From NCBI RefSeq assembly GCF_009389715.1, contig NC_052399.1, forward strand, positions 3,178,938 to 3,242,937: a DNA stretch of 64,000 bases. The letters are read 5' to 3'. Below the pieces are notes generated by a model that had not been told where the DNA came from, made no database searches, and was given only the letters and a program-made list of their open reading frames with translations. Within the stretch, counting starts at the first letter, position 1. The number at the start of each line of letters is the position of its first letter. The translations under genes were made by a program, and so were the position numbers. Source of the stretch: Phoenix dactylifera (lineage: Eukaryota; Streptophyta; Magnoliopsida; Arecales; Arecaceae). Below are positions 35,347-45,602 of this stretch, in pieces.

Positions 35347-37715
35347 TCAGCTTGGAGGAACCCCCGGGTCGGGAACGCCGGGCACGTCCGCAGGGGGTAG
35401 GGAGGCGGTTGGAGAATCAGCAGGCAATGGCGCCGGAGAGGAGTCTAGAAGAGAGATCCCACTCAGGTCAATTTCGGGGTACTTAGCCGACACCCTTGTC
35501 AGGCCTTCCTCGAAGCCTAAGATAAAGGAGTCGGACCCCGCGTCCGACATGTCACGGACGAACTCGTCAGACTGACGATAGGCCTGTACCGCCTCCGATA
35601 TATCACGGGTGAACTCGGCGGACTGACGATAAGCCTGTACCGCCTGACGCCCGATTTCCGCACTCTTCTCGGCCAGCGCCGCCTCTGCCCGCTCCATAAT
35701 CTGAGCTTTCGCCTCCAAGACCTTCGCCACAATCCGGTCGTCCGCCTCGGAGGAGATCCTCAGCAGATCAGCCTGAGCCTCCTTGTGCTTCGCCTCGGCA
35801 GCAATGCGAGCAGCCTTAGCCTCCTCCAGGCGCGACTGAAGCTCCTGGTCGCTCGCGCGGGACTTCTCCAAGGCCGACTCCAATTCGCCCAGCTTGGCTT
35901 CAAGAGACCGGGTTCGGTTGCGGGCGTTGTCGGCTGACCGCTGGGCCTTCTCCCACCTCTCCCGGTAGTCGGCAGCCTTCCGGGACTGCTTCTCGGCCCG
36001 CTCCTCCGCCTTCTTGATCTCGCCCTCGAGACCCGAGGCAACCTTGAGTTGCTCCTGAGCCTCCAACAGTTGCTTCTCGAGGGTGACGAAGCCGAGTGCC
36101 CGCTCTTCGGCCACCTGGAGCCTCATCTCGAGGTCCCTGGTCGTCCTCCCCGCCGCAGCCTGACCTCCCTCCTCTACTGCCTTCAGTTGGCTCTCGGCCC
36201 TCGCCAGAAGCCTCGCCTGTTCCTCGTAGCACTCCTCCAGGCGGATCATGTACTGGGCGAGCTAAGAGATAGGAAAAACGAGGGCGTCAGGCGGGGATCA
36301 ACAGAGCTTATAAATGATGAAAGCGACCAAAAGAACACTCACCGACATGAGACAGACGCAGCTGGCAGCCCCAATGTCAGGGACCCTCATCTCCCGGACC
36401 TGCCTGCGGTCCTTCTCCAGCAGCACCGTCTCGATGAGGTTTCGGGCGCCGGCGAAAGTGAAGGCCGACCCCGACTTCTCCCCGGAGTCGGACGGTGGTT
36501 CTGCAGCCTTACCCTTACCCATCGCTTGGGGAAGAGTCATGCTGACCATGCTCAGGGCGGGGACCGCCCCTGGAATTGACAGGGTCCCGCTCGGCCGAAG
36601 CCTCGGCGCGTCCCTCCTCGTATCATCCGGAGCCGACCGAGTCGAAGGCTGGGCTGGGGACCGATCACGTCCGACCCGTCCATCTCGGGCGCGCCCGGGT
36701 GATGCCTCCGGAGAAACGGTAGTCTCGGCATCGGAGGGCTGATACAACGTCAACTGCCGGTCCGCGCCCGCGGCGTCCCCCTGATCGGTGGGTCCGGACC
36801 CGTCTGTCGGCGTCGGAGTCGCCTGCCGGCGGGACTTCTTCGCCGGTGGGGCCCCGCTCGGAGGAGCTCGTTTCTTCCTCCGAACTGCTTCCAGTAGGGA
36901 CGTCCTACCAACAGCCGTTGCCTTGTCCGACCGCATGACGTCGTCGATCTCTGCAAAAAGGACGAGGTGGTCGGAGGTTGAGAAACTGAAGGAAAGAACG
37001 AGACGAAAGAGGAGAAAAGAACTAAAAAAGAAATGGTGGCGGGCTCATGGTCAGCGGGGACCGAGCTCAGACCTACGTTCACCAAGGTATCCTCGGAAAT
37101 AAGGCGAGCCACCGAGGGGAGCCGGCCCTCGGCAACCAACCCCTTCAAGACGGCGACGCCATCGGATTCCTCCCTCGACAACCTCGATAGGCCAATCGGG
37201 GACTTCATCGGCGTCTCCCAGGTTGCCCTGATTCCCCAAGAGGGATCTGCGTCAACGAAAAAGAAGCGCCCCTTCCAGCCGTGAATGGAGGTAGGAGCCT
37301 CCTTGACGAGGCCGCACCCTCGCCGCGCCGCAAAGCACCACCACCCTTTGTCCTGGGGGTGGCCGCTCAGGCCGTAGCATTCCCAAAAGACATTCAGGGT
37401 GGCGGGAACCTCGTGCATGCGGCAGAGAACCTGAAAGGCCGTCAGGGCGCGCCATGAGTTCGACACCAGTTGCGTCGGCGCAACTCTTAAACCCCGAAGC
37501 ACCTGAACGACTAAGTCCGAGGGGGGAAAGCGGAACCCGGCCTGAAGAATGCCCTCATTGATGGCAACCTTCCCTGGAGGAGGATGGGACATCCTCTCCT
37601 CAGGCCCCGGGAGCGTAACATTGCAGGCCTCGGGAAGGTGGTATCGAGCCACGAACCTATCTAGGTCTTCGGCGACCAGCTCCGACTTAATGCGGTCTGC
37701 TCTCACTTCGCCCAT
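35347..37715 (-). CDS. Antisense three-exon gene in the Tat element (Transposase_28-like)
   Basis: Function unknown. Three exons join on the minus strand in phase 0: 37715-37077, 36948-36343 and 36261-35347, giving 719 codons plus TGA (35349-35347). Introns of 128 and 81 bp have donors GTAGGT and GTGAGT and acceptors GCAGAG and CTCTTAG. Exon 1 resembles the 'putative gypsy type transposon' family (Transposase_28): a Pro/Gly turn, then INEGILQAGFRFPPSDLVVQ, NSWRALTAFQVLCR and KGWWCFAAR. Exon 2 is basic then Ser/Pro-rich (RRKKRAPPSGAPPAKKSRR, a likely nuclear signal). Exon 3 is a coiled coil (about 200 residues rich in Glu, Ala, Arg) with two copies of an AYRQS-EF-RD-S unit and an acidic tail (FILGFEEGLTRVSAKYPEIDLS). 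Extra ORFs of this kind are known in plant Tat elements. No stop interrupts it, unlike gag and integrase. Confidence 0.8.
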
Positions 37716-38234
37716 CCCTAATGGCCAGTGAATCTACGGTCAGGACGGGGTCAAGAAGGGGGAAAGGACCGGAACGACTGGAGTACACTAATACAAAAGG
37801 AGAAAGTGTGGAGAGCCTTAAATTGAAGAATGGGGCAACTCACCGGAAGAGAAGGAAGAACGGCTCCGAGAGCGTCAAAGGAGGAGCAAGCGAACAGTCC
37901 GACGGCAATGACGGCAGCGCAAAGGAGAAACTCGAAGATGTCTGTAAAAAGAAAGGCGGATGGAGGAGGGCCCCCGGTTAAATAGGCGGAAAGGTGGGTG
38001 ACGCCTCGGTGACGCCAGAGGACGCCTAGCTGCCGAAGGGTCGCTCGCGCCCCAAAGGCGAATCGACGCCATTAAGGAAGGATGTCCGCCGAAATCCTCA
38101 GACTGCTAGGTCAGCAACAACCGCCATACGCCATAGAGAAGGCGGGGAGCTCGAAGCGCGCGCGCCTCTCCGAGGGATGGCGGCAATCTCGAAGCATCAC
38201 TCCCTTCACCCGTTCCCCTTCTGGTTCCAGGCTC
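37716..38234 (-). other. Antisense gene leader region
   Basis: About 520 bases between the antisense start codon and the polypurine tract. Apart from the TATA-like word at 37978-37984 there is no recognisable signal and no conserved frame. Confidence 0.4.
37978..37984 (-). promoter_or_regulatory. Candidate TATA box for the antisense gene
   Basis: On the minus strand CCTATTTAACC gives a TATTTAA box about 265 bases before the antisense start codon. It is inside the element and upstream of the 3' LTR. It could give the antisense gene its own promoter. Based on the motif alone. Confidence 0.3.
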
Positions 38235-38246
38235 GGAAGTGGGGGG
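38235..38246 (+). other. Polypurine tract
   Basis: GGAAGTGGGGGG lies four bases before the 3' LTR at 38251, where plus-strand DNA synthesis is primed. Position and composition are as expected. Confidence 0.8.
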
Positions 38247-38250
38247 CTAC

Positions 38251-39033
38251 TGTTACGGGGGAACTTAGCCACCATGCCCCACGTGACCGGCACGCGCGCC
38301 CAGGAAGACTACGGCAGCCCCTTGATCCAGCAATCCGACCCCGAGTCGGACATCTTCGGCTCCGCAGCCCGACCCCGAGTCGGCTGCCCCTTGATCCAGC
38401 AATCCGACCCCGAGTCGGACATCTTCGGCTCCGCAGCCCGACCCCGAGTCGGCAGCCCCTTGATCCAGCAATCCGACCCCGAGTCGGACATCTTCGTCTC
38501 CGCAGCCCGACCCCGAGTCGGACATCTCTCGACAACGACAGGCTATTCCCCAGAGGCACGCCGCGGCCCTCTGCTCCACTACACCCAGCAACGGTCGTAT
38601 CCGGCGCTGCTCCACGATCCCCTGTAACAGCCGTACAAAGCGGAGCTCCACTACGCCCTGTCATGGCCGTACCTAGCGCTGCCCCACGACGCCCTGTAAC
38701 GGCCATGTCAGTGGCAGCTCCATCGTGCTACACGATGACCAACCCCCCAAAAGGACCCCCCAGCCTGGTATATATGCGGCTGGGGGGGAGAAGGGGGGAG
38801 GTAAGCAAGAACTTCCAGAGCATTCTCTTACTTGCTACTATTATCTCTCCTTCTCCCCCAATCTCCTCTGACTTGATCGTCGGAGGGCCCCCACTACCCC
38901 AGTGGTGGTGCGAGGCTTGCTTGCAGGTTTTCCGGTGGAAGGTGGAGCGCAATCAACACCAACCAAGGCAACTCAAACGGGACCCCGTTCACACCGCTGT
39001 GCCAATCGTTCTCGGTTTGGACCACCAGCAACA
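38251..39033 (+). repeat. 3' LTR (783 bp)
   Basis: It starts TGTTACGGGG and ends CCAGCAACA, with the same three 69-bp inner units as the 5' LTR. I count four base differences and one extra G compared with 29287-30068. Confidence 0.95.
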
Positions 39034-39038
39034 GGTAT
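39034..39038. repeat. Target site duplication GGTAT (right copy)
   Basis: Exact match of 29282-29286 directly after the 3' LTR. Confidence 0.95.
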
Positions 39039-42000
39039 AATTAAATTTATTGAGAATCTTATCAACATAATGACTTTAGGATAACTCAATACTATTTGCA
39101 CTTCTAATTATTTTGGTATTTAAAATTAAGTCAGCTTATTCCAAGTCTTTCATATCAAACTTATAACTTAAGAATTGCTTTACTTCATCAACTATTTGAA
39201 GATCTATCCCAAAGATCAGTATATCATCTACATAGGCACAAGATTATAAGTTTATTTCCAACTCTCTTATGCTATACACATTCGTCTGTACTATTGATTT
39301 CAAATCCAAATGTCAATATGATTTCATCAAATTTCAAGTGCCATTGCTTGGGTACTTGTTTAAGACCATAGATAGATCTGAATAATCTACAAACTTTATT
39401 TTCTTGGCTTGAAATTATAAATCCCTCTGGCTAGTCCATATAAATTTTTTCATTTAAGTCTCTATTTAGAAAAGCTGTTTTCACATCCATCTGATGAATC
39501 ACTAATCTATGGATGGAGGCTAATGTAATCAGGACCCTGATAATAGTAATCCTAACTACATGTGCATAAACATTAAAGAAATCTACCCTAGGTCTCTGAG
39601 TAAAACCCTTGGTAACTACTCTAGCGTTAAATTTATTTACAGACCCATCAGGCCTAAGTTTTTTCTTAAAGATCCATTTGCACCTTATAGTTTTACAGCC
39701 AGAAGGAAGATCAATCAGTTCCCAAGTATGATTTTGGATAATTGACTGCATCTCATTGTCTACAGCTTCTCTCCAAAAAGGTGAAGCCAAGGATTTCACT
39801 GCATCCTCAAAAGTAATTAAAGAGTCCTCTATAAAAAAAGGTATAGAAGTCATCTCCAAATGTTTTCTCTACCCTGTATTTTTTACTTCTCCTAGGTTAT
39901 GCTTCTACTTCTATTTCACTTGTCCTTATTCTATTAGAGCTACTAGCTATACCACTATCTATTCTAGCCCTAAGTGGAAAGGTGTTTTCAAAATATGTTG
40001 CATCTCTGGCTTCTATGATAGTATTGTTATTAATATCACTTTCTTCTGAATTAATCACCAGAAATCTATTTGCATTACTATTGGCTGCATATCCTATGAA
40101 TATGGCATCCACTGTTTTAGGCCCTATTTTCTTTCTCTTAAATCAGGTAATTTCACTTTTGCCAAGCACCCCCACACTTTCAAATAGCTAAGATTAGGTT
40201 TTTTATGTTTCCAAACTTCATATAGGGTTAGATTATTATTTTTAAAGGAAATCCTATTGAGGATATAACAGGCTGAAACTGGAGCTTTCCCCCACAAATT
40301 CTCTAGTACTCCTAAGCTTATAAGCATTGAGTTAACCATATCTATTAAAGTCCTATTCTTTCTTTCTGTTACTCCATTTGATTGGGGAGAATAGAGAGCA
40401 GTCACTTCATGAATGATTCCATAATCTTCACAAAATTGAGTTATATCATTAGATATATATTCACCTCCCCGATTTGATCTAAGAATTTTAATTTTCTTTT
40501 TCTATTGGTTCTCAGCTTCGATCTTATAAATCTTAAATTTGCTGAGCACCTCATCCTTGGTTTTAATTTTGTAGATGTAACAGAACTTGGATAGATCATT
40601 AATGAAGTTCACAAAGTATCTGTTACCTTTCCTAGAAGTTCTACTAGAGTCACAAATATCACTATGAATCAACTCTAATAGATCTAAATCCCTATTAACA
40701 AATTTAAAAGGCTTTCTAGGGAGTTTGGCTTCTACACAGATTTTACATTTTTTATGATTCTTAAAATCACTTTTTGGTATTAAATTTAAGTTTATTAGTT
40801 GCTTAATTGTATTATAATTTACATGACCTAATCTACCAGGCCAAATAGAAGGAGGTTCTATATTCATGATCAAAAAAATTTTAATTATTGAAGGAACTAT
40901 TACATTCAACTTAAACAATCATTTACTTAGGAATCCTTTTCCAATAAACATTAAACCATAGGAAATTGTAACTTTATTGGACTCAAAAATAAGACGAAAG
41001 CCTTACTGGACAAGTAAGAAACCACTAATGAGGTTTTTCCTAACAACTAGAACATATTGGACGCCGTGCAGGGACAGAACTTTTTCAGAGGTAAGCTTTA
41101 AGTCTACACGTCCCACTTCTAGCACAGGCGCCTCGGAACTGTTTGCCATGATCACAACTCCTTCGCTTGAAACCTGGTAAGAAGAAAATCAAGAGCGATC
41201 ACAACAAATATGAATACCAGCTCCAGTATTAATCAACCAATCAAGTGCTTGTAAAGTTATATTAACTTCAAGAGTGAAAAAAACAGACCTGAAATCTGTC
41301 TCAGAGGAGCCAACGCCGGAAGTAACCATGTTGACTTGAGCACTGGTTGTGTGTAGACCCTTCTTCTTGGATTGAAAAGGTGCAGTCTTCTTATAGAAGC
41401 ACTGGAGAGACAAATGATTGGTCCGACCACACACATAACAGAAACGAACACTACCTTTCTCTTTCTTCTTCTTCTGCTCTTGGGATTGGATAGGTTTTCC
41501 ATTGTGGTGGTTAGGGTTTGTAGGGTGGTAGGGTTCCTTTTTGTAATGTTTATTTTTGAAGGGTCGGTTTTGATTTTTCTTAAGTGGGGCCTCTACATTA
41601 TAAACATCATTCTTGTGGCCGGTAGAGGTTTTACTCCTGAGCCTATGTTGCTCTTCAATTCTAATGGAGTTCAAAATTTGGGTTATGATGAGACCTGCTT
41701 GGGTATGGCTCAGAGTCTTAGTAAAATCAGACCAGAAATTAGGTAGTTTATCTATCAGATAGGCTACCTGAAATTATTCATCCAAATTGGTCCTATTAGC
41801 CCTAAGCTGGTGGATCAGGATTTCAAAATCATGGATTTGATCATTCATAGGCATTGAGTCCACCATTCTAAAGTTATTGAAGTCAGAGGCCTTGAACCTC
41901 TTTACCCCAGCATCATCAAGACTATATTTGCTATCTAGTGTGTCCCAGAGTTCTTTGGCACTCTTGGTTCTGTAATAAATATCATACAACTTTTCAGAAA

Positions 42001-42345
42001 GGGCACCTAGAATTCTATGTATGCAATGATAGTCTATCTCAATAGGTGTCCTATAGGGTGTGCTGGTGGAGGCAGAAGATTCAGTTTGGGAGGAGGATGA
42101 ACTCCGATTTGGATTTGAGTTTTGACGAGTAACAGGTCGTGAAGTAGTTGGATTGGACCCATTATCAACTTCAATAGTGCTCTCACCTATGGCTGAGATC
42201 AACCCTAATGTGGTGAGCCAGAACTACATTTGGTTCTGCCACCTCCTAAAGTTATAGCCATCAAATTTTTCATGTTTGGCACTAAGTTGATCACTAGTAT
42301 TAGAGGCTATAGGTTCAAGTTATAAAGAAGGGACAAAAACCTGAT
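39034..42345 (-). pseudogene. Copia gag-protease-integrase-RT (front part)
   Basis: Going down the minus strand from about 42345: gag with HEKFDGYNFRRWQNQM, then a stop; the gag core around SAKELWDTLDSKYS and VDSMPMNDQIHDFEIL (42202-41774); the CCHC knuckle CYVCGRTNHLSLQC; a protease site WLINTGAG in which the catalytic Asp is Asn (near 41215); GAG-pre-integrase with LGHVNYNTIKQL and KCKICVEAKLPR; integrase with HSDICDSS and SPQSNGVTERKNRT; and RT with WREAVDNEMQSI, QMDVKTAFLN and YVDDILIFG (near 39215). Many stops and frame changes separate these blocks. Confidence 0.85.
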
Positions 42346-42620
42346 TGAAGGTAAAAAAAAAGTTTATGTTAAAAGATTACACTAAAATTTGTATTAAATT
42401 TTGAATGTCTAGTTGATATATCCAAAAAATAATAGCCATATCAGCTCCAGATCGGTGGTGGAACACTAGGCTCACTTAAGTACCAGCCTTTCTTAAGCAC
42501 GTATGCTTTTTTGACAAGCTTTTCTTTGGCACTATTAGTTAGTGGATATAATCACTAGAAATCATACAAATTTAACTTTTAAAAAAGTCGAAGTGCAAAC
42601 TTAAATATGTTATTATGGAT
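42346..42620. other. Copia upstream flank
   Basis: AT-rich sequence before the copia gag. I find no copy of the putative LTR seen at 27.1-28.0 kb and no clear tRNA primer site, so the 5' end of the copia element is probably lost. Confidence 0.4.
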
Positions 42621-42629
42621 TAACCAATT

Positions 42630-43175
42630 TTTAAATTTTTTATTTGAATTTTTCGAATTAGTAATAATTAATTATTAATTTAATGTTAGCTAGACAATTA
42701 TTATAATTGAAATCTAATATATCAATTCAAAAATTATATATTAGAATTGATTTATTGCCTTATTAGAATAATTGATTACTAATTTTGTGCCAGCAAATCA
42801 ATTATTGTAATTGAGATTTAAAATAATAATTCAATTAATTATAAGATATTATCTTATTAGAATAATTGATTACTAATTTTGTGCCAGTAAATCAATTATT
42901 GTAATTCAGATCTAAAATGTCAATTCAATGAATTATAAGATTGATTATCTTATTAGAATACTTGATTGCTAATTTTATGCCAGCAAATCAATTATTGTAA
43001 TGGAGATCTAAAATGTCAATTTAATGAATTATAAGATTTATTATCTTATTAGAATAATTGATTACTAATTTTGTGGTAGTAAATCAATTATTGTAATTGA
43101 GATCTAAAATATCAATTCAATGAATTATATGATTTATTACTTTATTAGAATAATTGATTGAGATTTAATAAATCA
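42630..43175 (+). repeat. AT-rich ~95-bp tandem array, about 5 copies
   Basis: Units repeat about every 95 bases, marked by GCCAG(C/T)AAATCAATTATTG at 42789, 42884, 42979 and, changed to GGTAGTAAATC, at 43075. A more diverged unit precedes and a truncated one follows. Each unit carries TTATTAGAATAATTGATTACT. The array ends about 250 bases before the SERINC promoter TATA. Confidence 0.85.
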
Positions 43176-43420
43176 ATTCAATGAATTAATTGATTGAATT
43201 TTTTGTTTGAATGGGATCTACAAATTATTTCTTGAAGAGTTCAAATAGAGGTGTGATAAATCTCTCGAAGGTTAAATAAATTATTATTTTTTTTAGAATG
43301 ATTTACTAAATTATATGTTACTAATAAAAAAAAAGAGCATTTTTTTTTTTTTTTTGATTGTGTTTAGGCGTATTCTGGCCGACCAATCACGCGTCGTTAA
43401 TGTTGGAGGCCGCCTCTGAG

Positions 43421-43433
43421 GTCCTATAAATAG
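43421..43433 (+). promoter_or_regulatory. SERINC promoter TATA box
   Basis: TCCTATAAATAGAGG is a near-consensus plant TATA box. It lies about 30 bases before a purine-rich leader, which has a good splice donor at 43724. It is the only strong TATA near the SERINC 5' exon. Confidence 0.65.
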
Positions 43434-43454
43434 AGGACGTACGCCACTGGAAGC

Positions 43455-45602
43455 AAGCGGAGGCGAGCGGAGAGCCCACTATCATTTTTAAGGGAGCTTC
43501 TACAGTACGATTCCACCGGCAGCAGAAAGGCATGCGGCGGGAAAAAGAAGAGAACCCCCTCCACCGCCTCCTTCTCCTGTTCTAAAAAGATGTTGCCACC
43601 GCTCGCCTCTTCTGTCTCCTCCCTCTCTTTGTCGCGTTAGAAAACCAAGTACCGGTGGGGAAAGGAGCGGAGCTTCTTGATGAACAAGAGTCGCTGCTGC
43701 GGACGGATCGGGAACCGTCAGAGGTGAGTTCTCCTTCTAACTTAGATCTCGCATTTTTCTCAGCATCCGTAGCGAAATCGGGGACCAGTTCTCCTCTGGC
43801 GCGCATTGAAGGCTTTCTTGTTTCAGAGATCAAGAAATCCATTTATTTTTCTTTTCTTTTTTTGTTCGCCTTGACATCGATGGATTGACCTAATTTTAAA
43901 TTAAACTCAGGGTTCTTTCTTGTTTCTTTAGACTCCCTCATTCCCTTTCTTGTCTTCTTTTCCATTTTTTTGCTATTTATAGGTAATCTTGATTCGTTTT
44001 TTTTCGATGGATCTTGATTTCAAATTATTCCAGGAAACCAATATATTGTTATAATTATATATTGTTATAATTCGAAGAATGCATTAGCTTTTCCTCTTTT
44101 CTTGCATTCCATCGAAGTCTCTAGCAGTGCCCCCTAACCGATCAAGGATACTTTTATCATAAAATTACTAAAACCATTCTTTTTTCTCACTGCTTGCTAG
44201 ACTTTTCAAAAGTTTCCTCTCTCTATGTATGTTTGAGTCTGTTGTATCGTTTTTCGTACTCTCTTTTCTATTTTTATCCACATGATAAAATGTTCTCTCG
44301 TCTTTTAATTCTTTTGAGATTAATCATGAAAGCGGATCTGTTATTTCCTCAGATTCTTTCTTTCTTTCTTTCTTCATCCGTTTATCTTTTTCTTGATATT
44401 AAAGTTCGTTATGGTGTTACCACATTGTCTTTTTAAAAGTATTGACAATAATTGCTGGATCAAGGCAAAGTTACGCTAGAAAATTCAAATCAAATGGATC
44501 GTTTCGGAACGAACGGATGGATTGCGTTCCAACGCATACGTGACAATTAGTGGTCCGACTGATCAGGTGACTGTCGTTCTCTAGCCTGGATAATCCTCCA
44601 CGATTGGTGCACTTATATATATATATTGGTGAAACAGCCCACCTATTGGCCCAAGGAAAAAAATATAAATATAACAAAAAAACGAAAATAGGAAAAGAAA
44701 GTGACAGGCAACAGCAACTAACGGTCCGTGCGTTTAGGCCGGGTTGGTCGCCGTCGAGACCAAGACCAAGCATCAGACAGCGATAGACACCTATACATTC
44801 GTTGCATTGGAATTTAGTGGAGCAGGTATTTCATATATAGAAGTTATTGATATACCATATATGGAAGTTGATAACATGTTGGTGGCGTTCTCTTGCATAA
44901 TATATAGGTGCCTCGCACATACATACGATGCAGGTGTGGGAAAGCATATGCTGCGAAAGGTGGTATTGATCCTGTTTCATAAATCCACTCAATATTTAGC
45001 TCCCTCAAGTAAGAGCCTAAGAGGTATGGAAACCACCTCGCGGGACCGTGTACAAAGGCAGTTTATCTTGTTAATAGTAAAAGAAGATAGAATGGGGCAA
45101 AAATTAGTAATGACCAGGTTGAGACGCTAATGGTGTAATAATTCTTATTTATTAAGTGGGTTCGTCCCACAACTTAGTAATGGAAATGCCATGACTCGTG
45201 TTCGACATCAATAGCTCAGCGGTCGCACCATTTACCTGAAAGCAGCAAATCAGGAACACGATTCTGAGTAGGCTTATCCTTTAAAATTTTGACCCTAATT
45301 ATAATCTTGGAGATATTTTGGGTTGGTCCAGCTGAAAAATTTTGGATTCGTGTATCGGGCCAGCCGGGCTCTGGCTCCTGGCACGTTTTGCAACCCCATC
45401 CGATTTCTCCTCTCTACGGCCAGGAGATGTTCCCAAATTCTGAATCTAGCGTGACGTACCCAACGTCTCCTTTTCTTGTATGCTAAGCTTATGTTGCGTT
45501 GCTTCTCTTCCTCTCGTTATATACCAAGCTTGGGTTTTCTTGCAGCAAGTTGGCTAGTTGCACCGCTCCCGGGAGGAGAGAAAATCCGAACACGTTCGTG
45601 TC
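43455..45602 (+). other. SERINC 5' leader: non-coding exon, 1.8-kb intron, three uORFs
   Basis: Exon about 43455-43723 ends at CAGAG|GTGAGT. The intron ends at TTTTCTTGCAG (45545) and the second leader part is 45546-45602. The leader has three upstream ORFs: 43532-43585 (17 codons), 43590-43640 (16 codons), and one from 43680 that crosses the splice and ends at TGA 45604-45606 (34 codons), overlapping the main ATG at 45603 as ATGA. The exon pairing is inferred from splice signals. uORFs of this kind usually lower translation of the main frame. Confidence 0.6.

Larger units (their letters stand above)
29287..39033 (+). mobile_element. Young non-autonomous Tat-type Ty3/gypsy element
   Basis: A complete 9747-bp insertion: 5' LTR 29287-30068, primer binding site 30071-30087, gag, a truncated integrase, two tandem arrays, an antisense spliced gene, polypurine tract 38235-38246 and 3' LTR 38251-39033, flanked by GGTAT. 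The LTRs differ at about four bases plus one G indel in 782 positions, so the insertion is recent. Protease, reverse transcriptase and RNase H are absent, so the copy depends on a helper. The lack of a chromodomain after the integrase, the GGCGCTAG primer site and the antisense ORF fit the Tat lineage (Retand/Ogre relatives). Confidence 0.95.
28535..42345 (-). mobile_element. Decayed Ty1/copia element split by a Tat insertion
   Basis: On the minus strand, in order, are gag (from about 42345), a CCHC knuckle, protease, GAG-pre-integrase, integrase, reverse transcriptase and RNase H (ending 28535). This gag-pro-int-RT-RH order is diagnostic of Ty1/copia. The element is cut in the reverse transcriptase at 29286/39034 by the nested element 29287-39033. 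When that element and one GGTAT are left out, the reading frame continues across the join. Stops and shifts occur throughout, so the copy is dead. Clear LTRs were not found; a possible 3' LTR is described at 27061-28534. Confidence 0.85.

Noticed and set aside
29282..42345. CRISPR-like reading of the regular repeats at 33.9-35.2 kb
   Set aside because: The units are contiguous without unique spacers and lie inside a plant retrotransposon.
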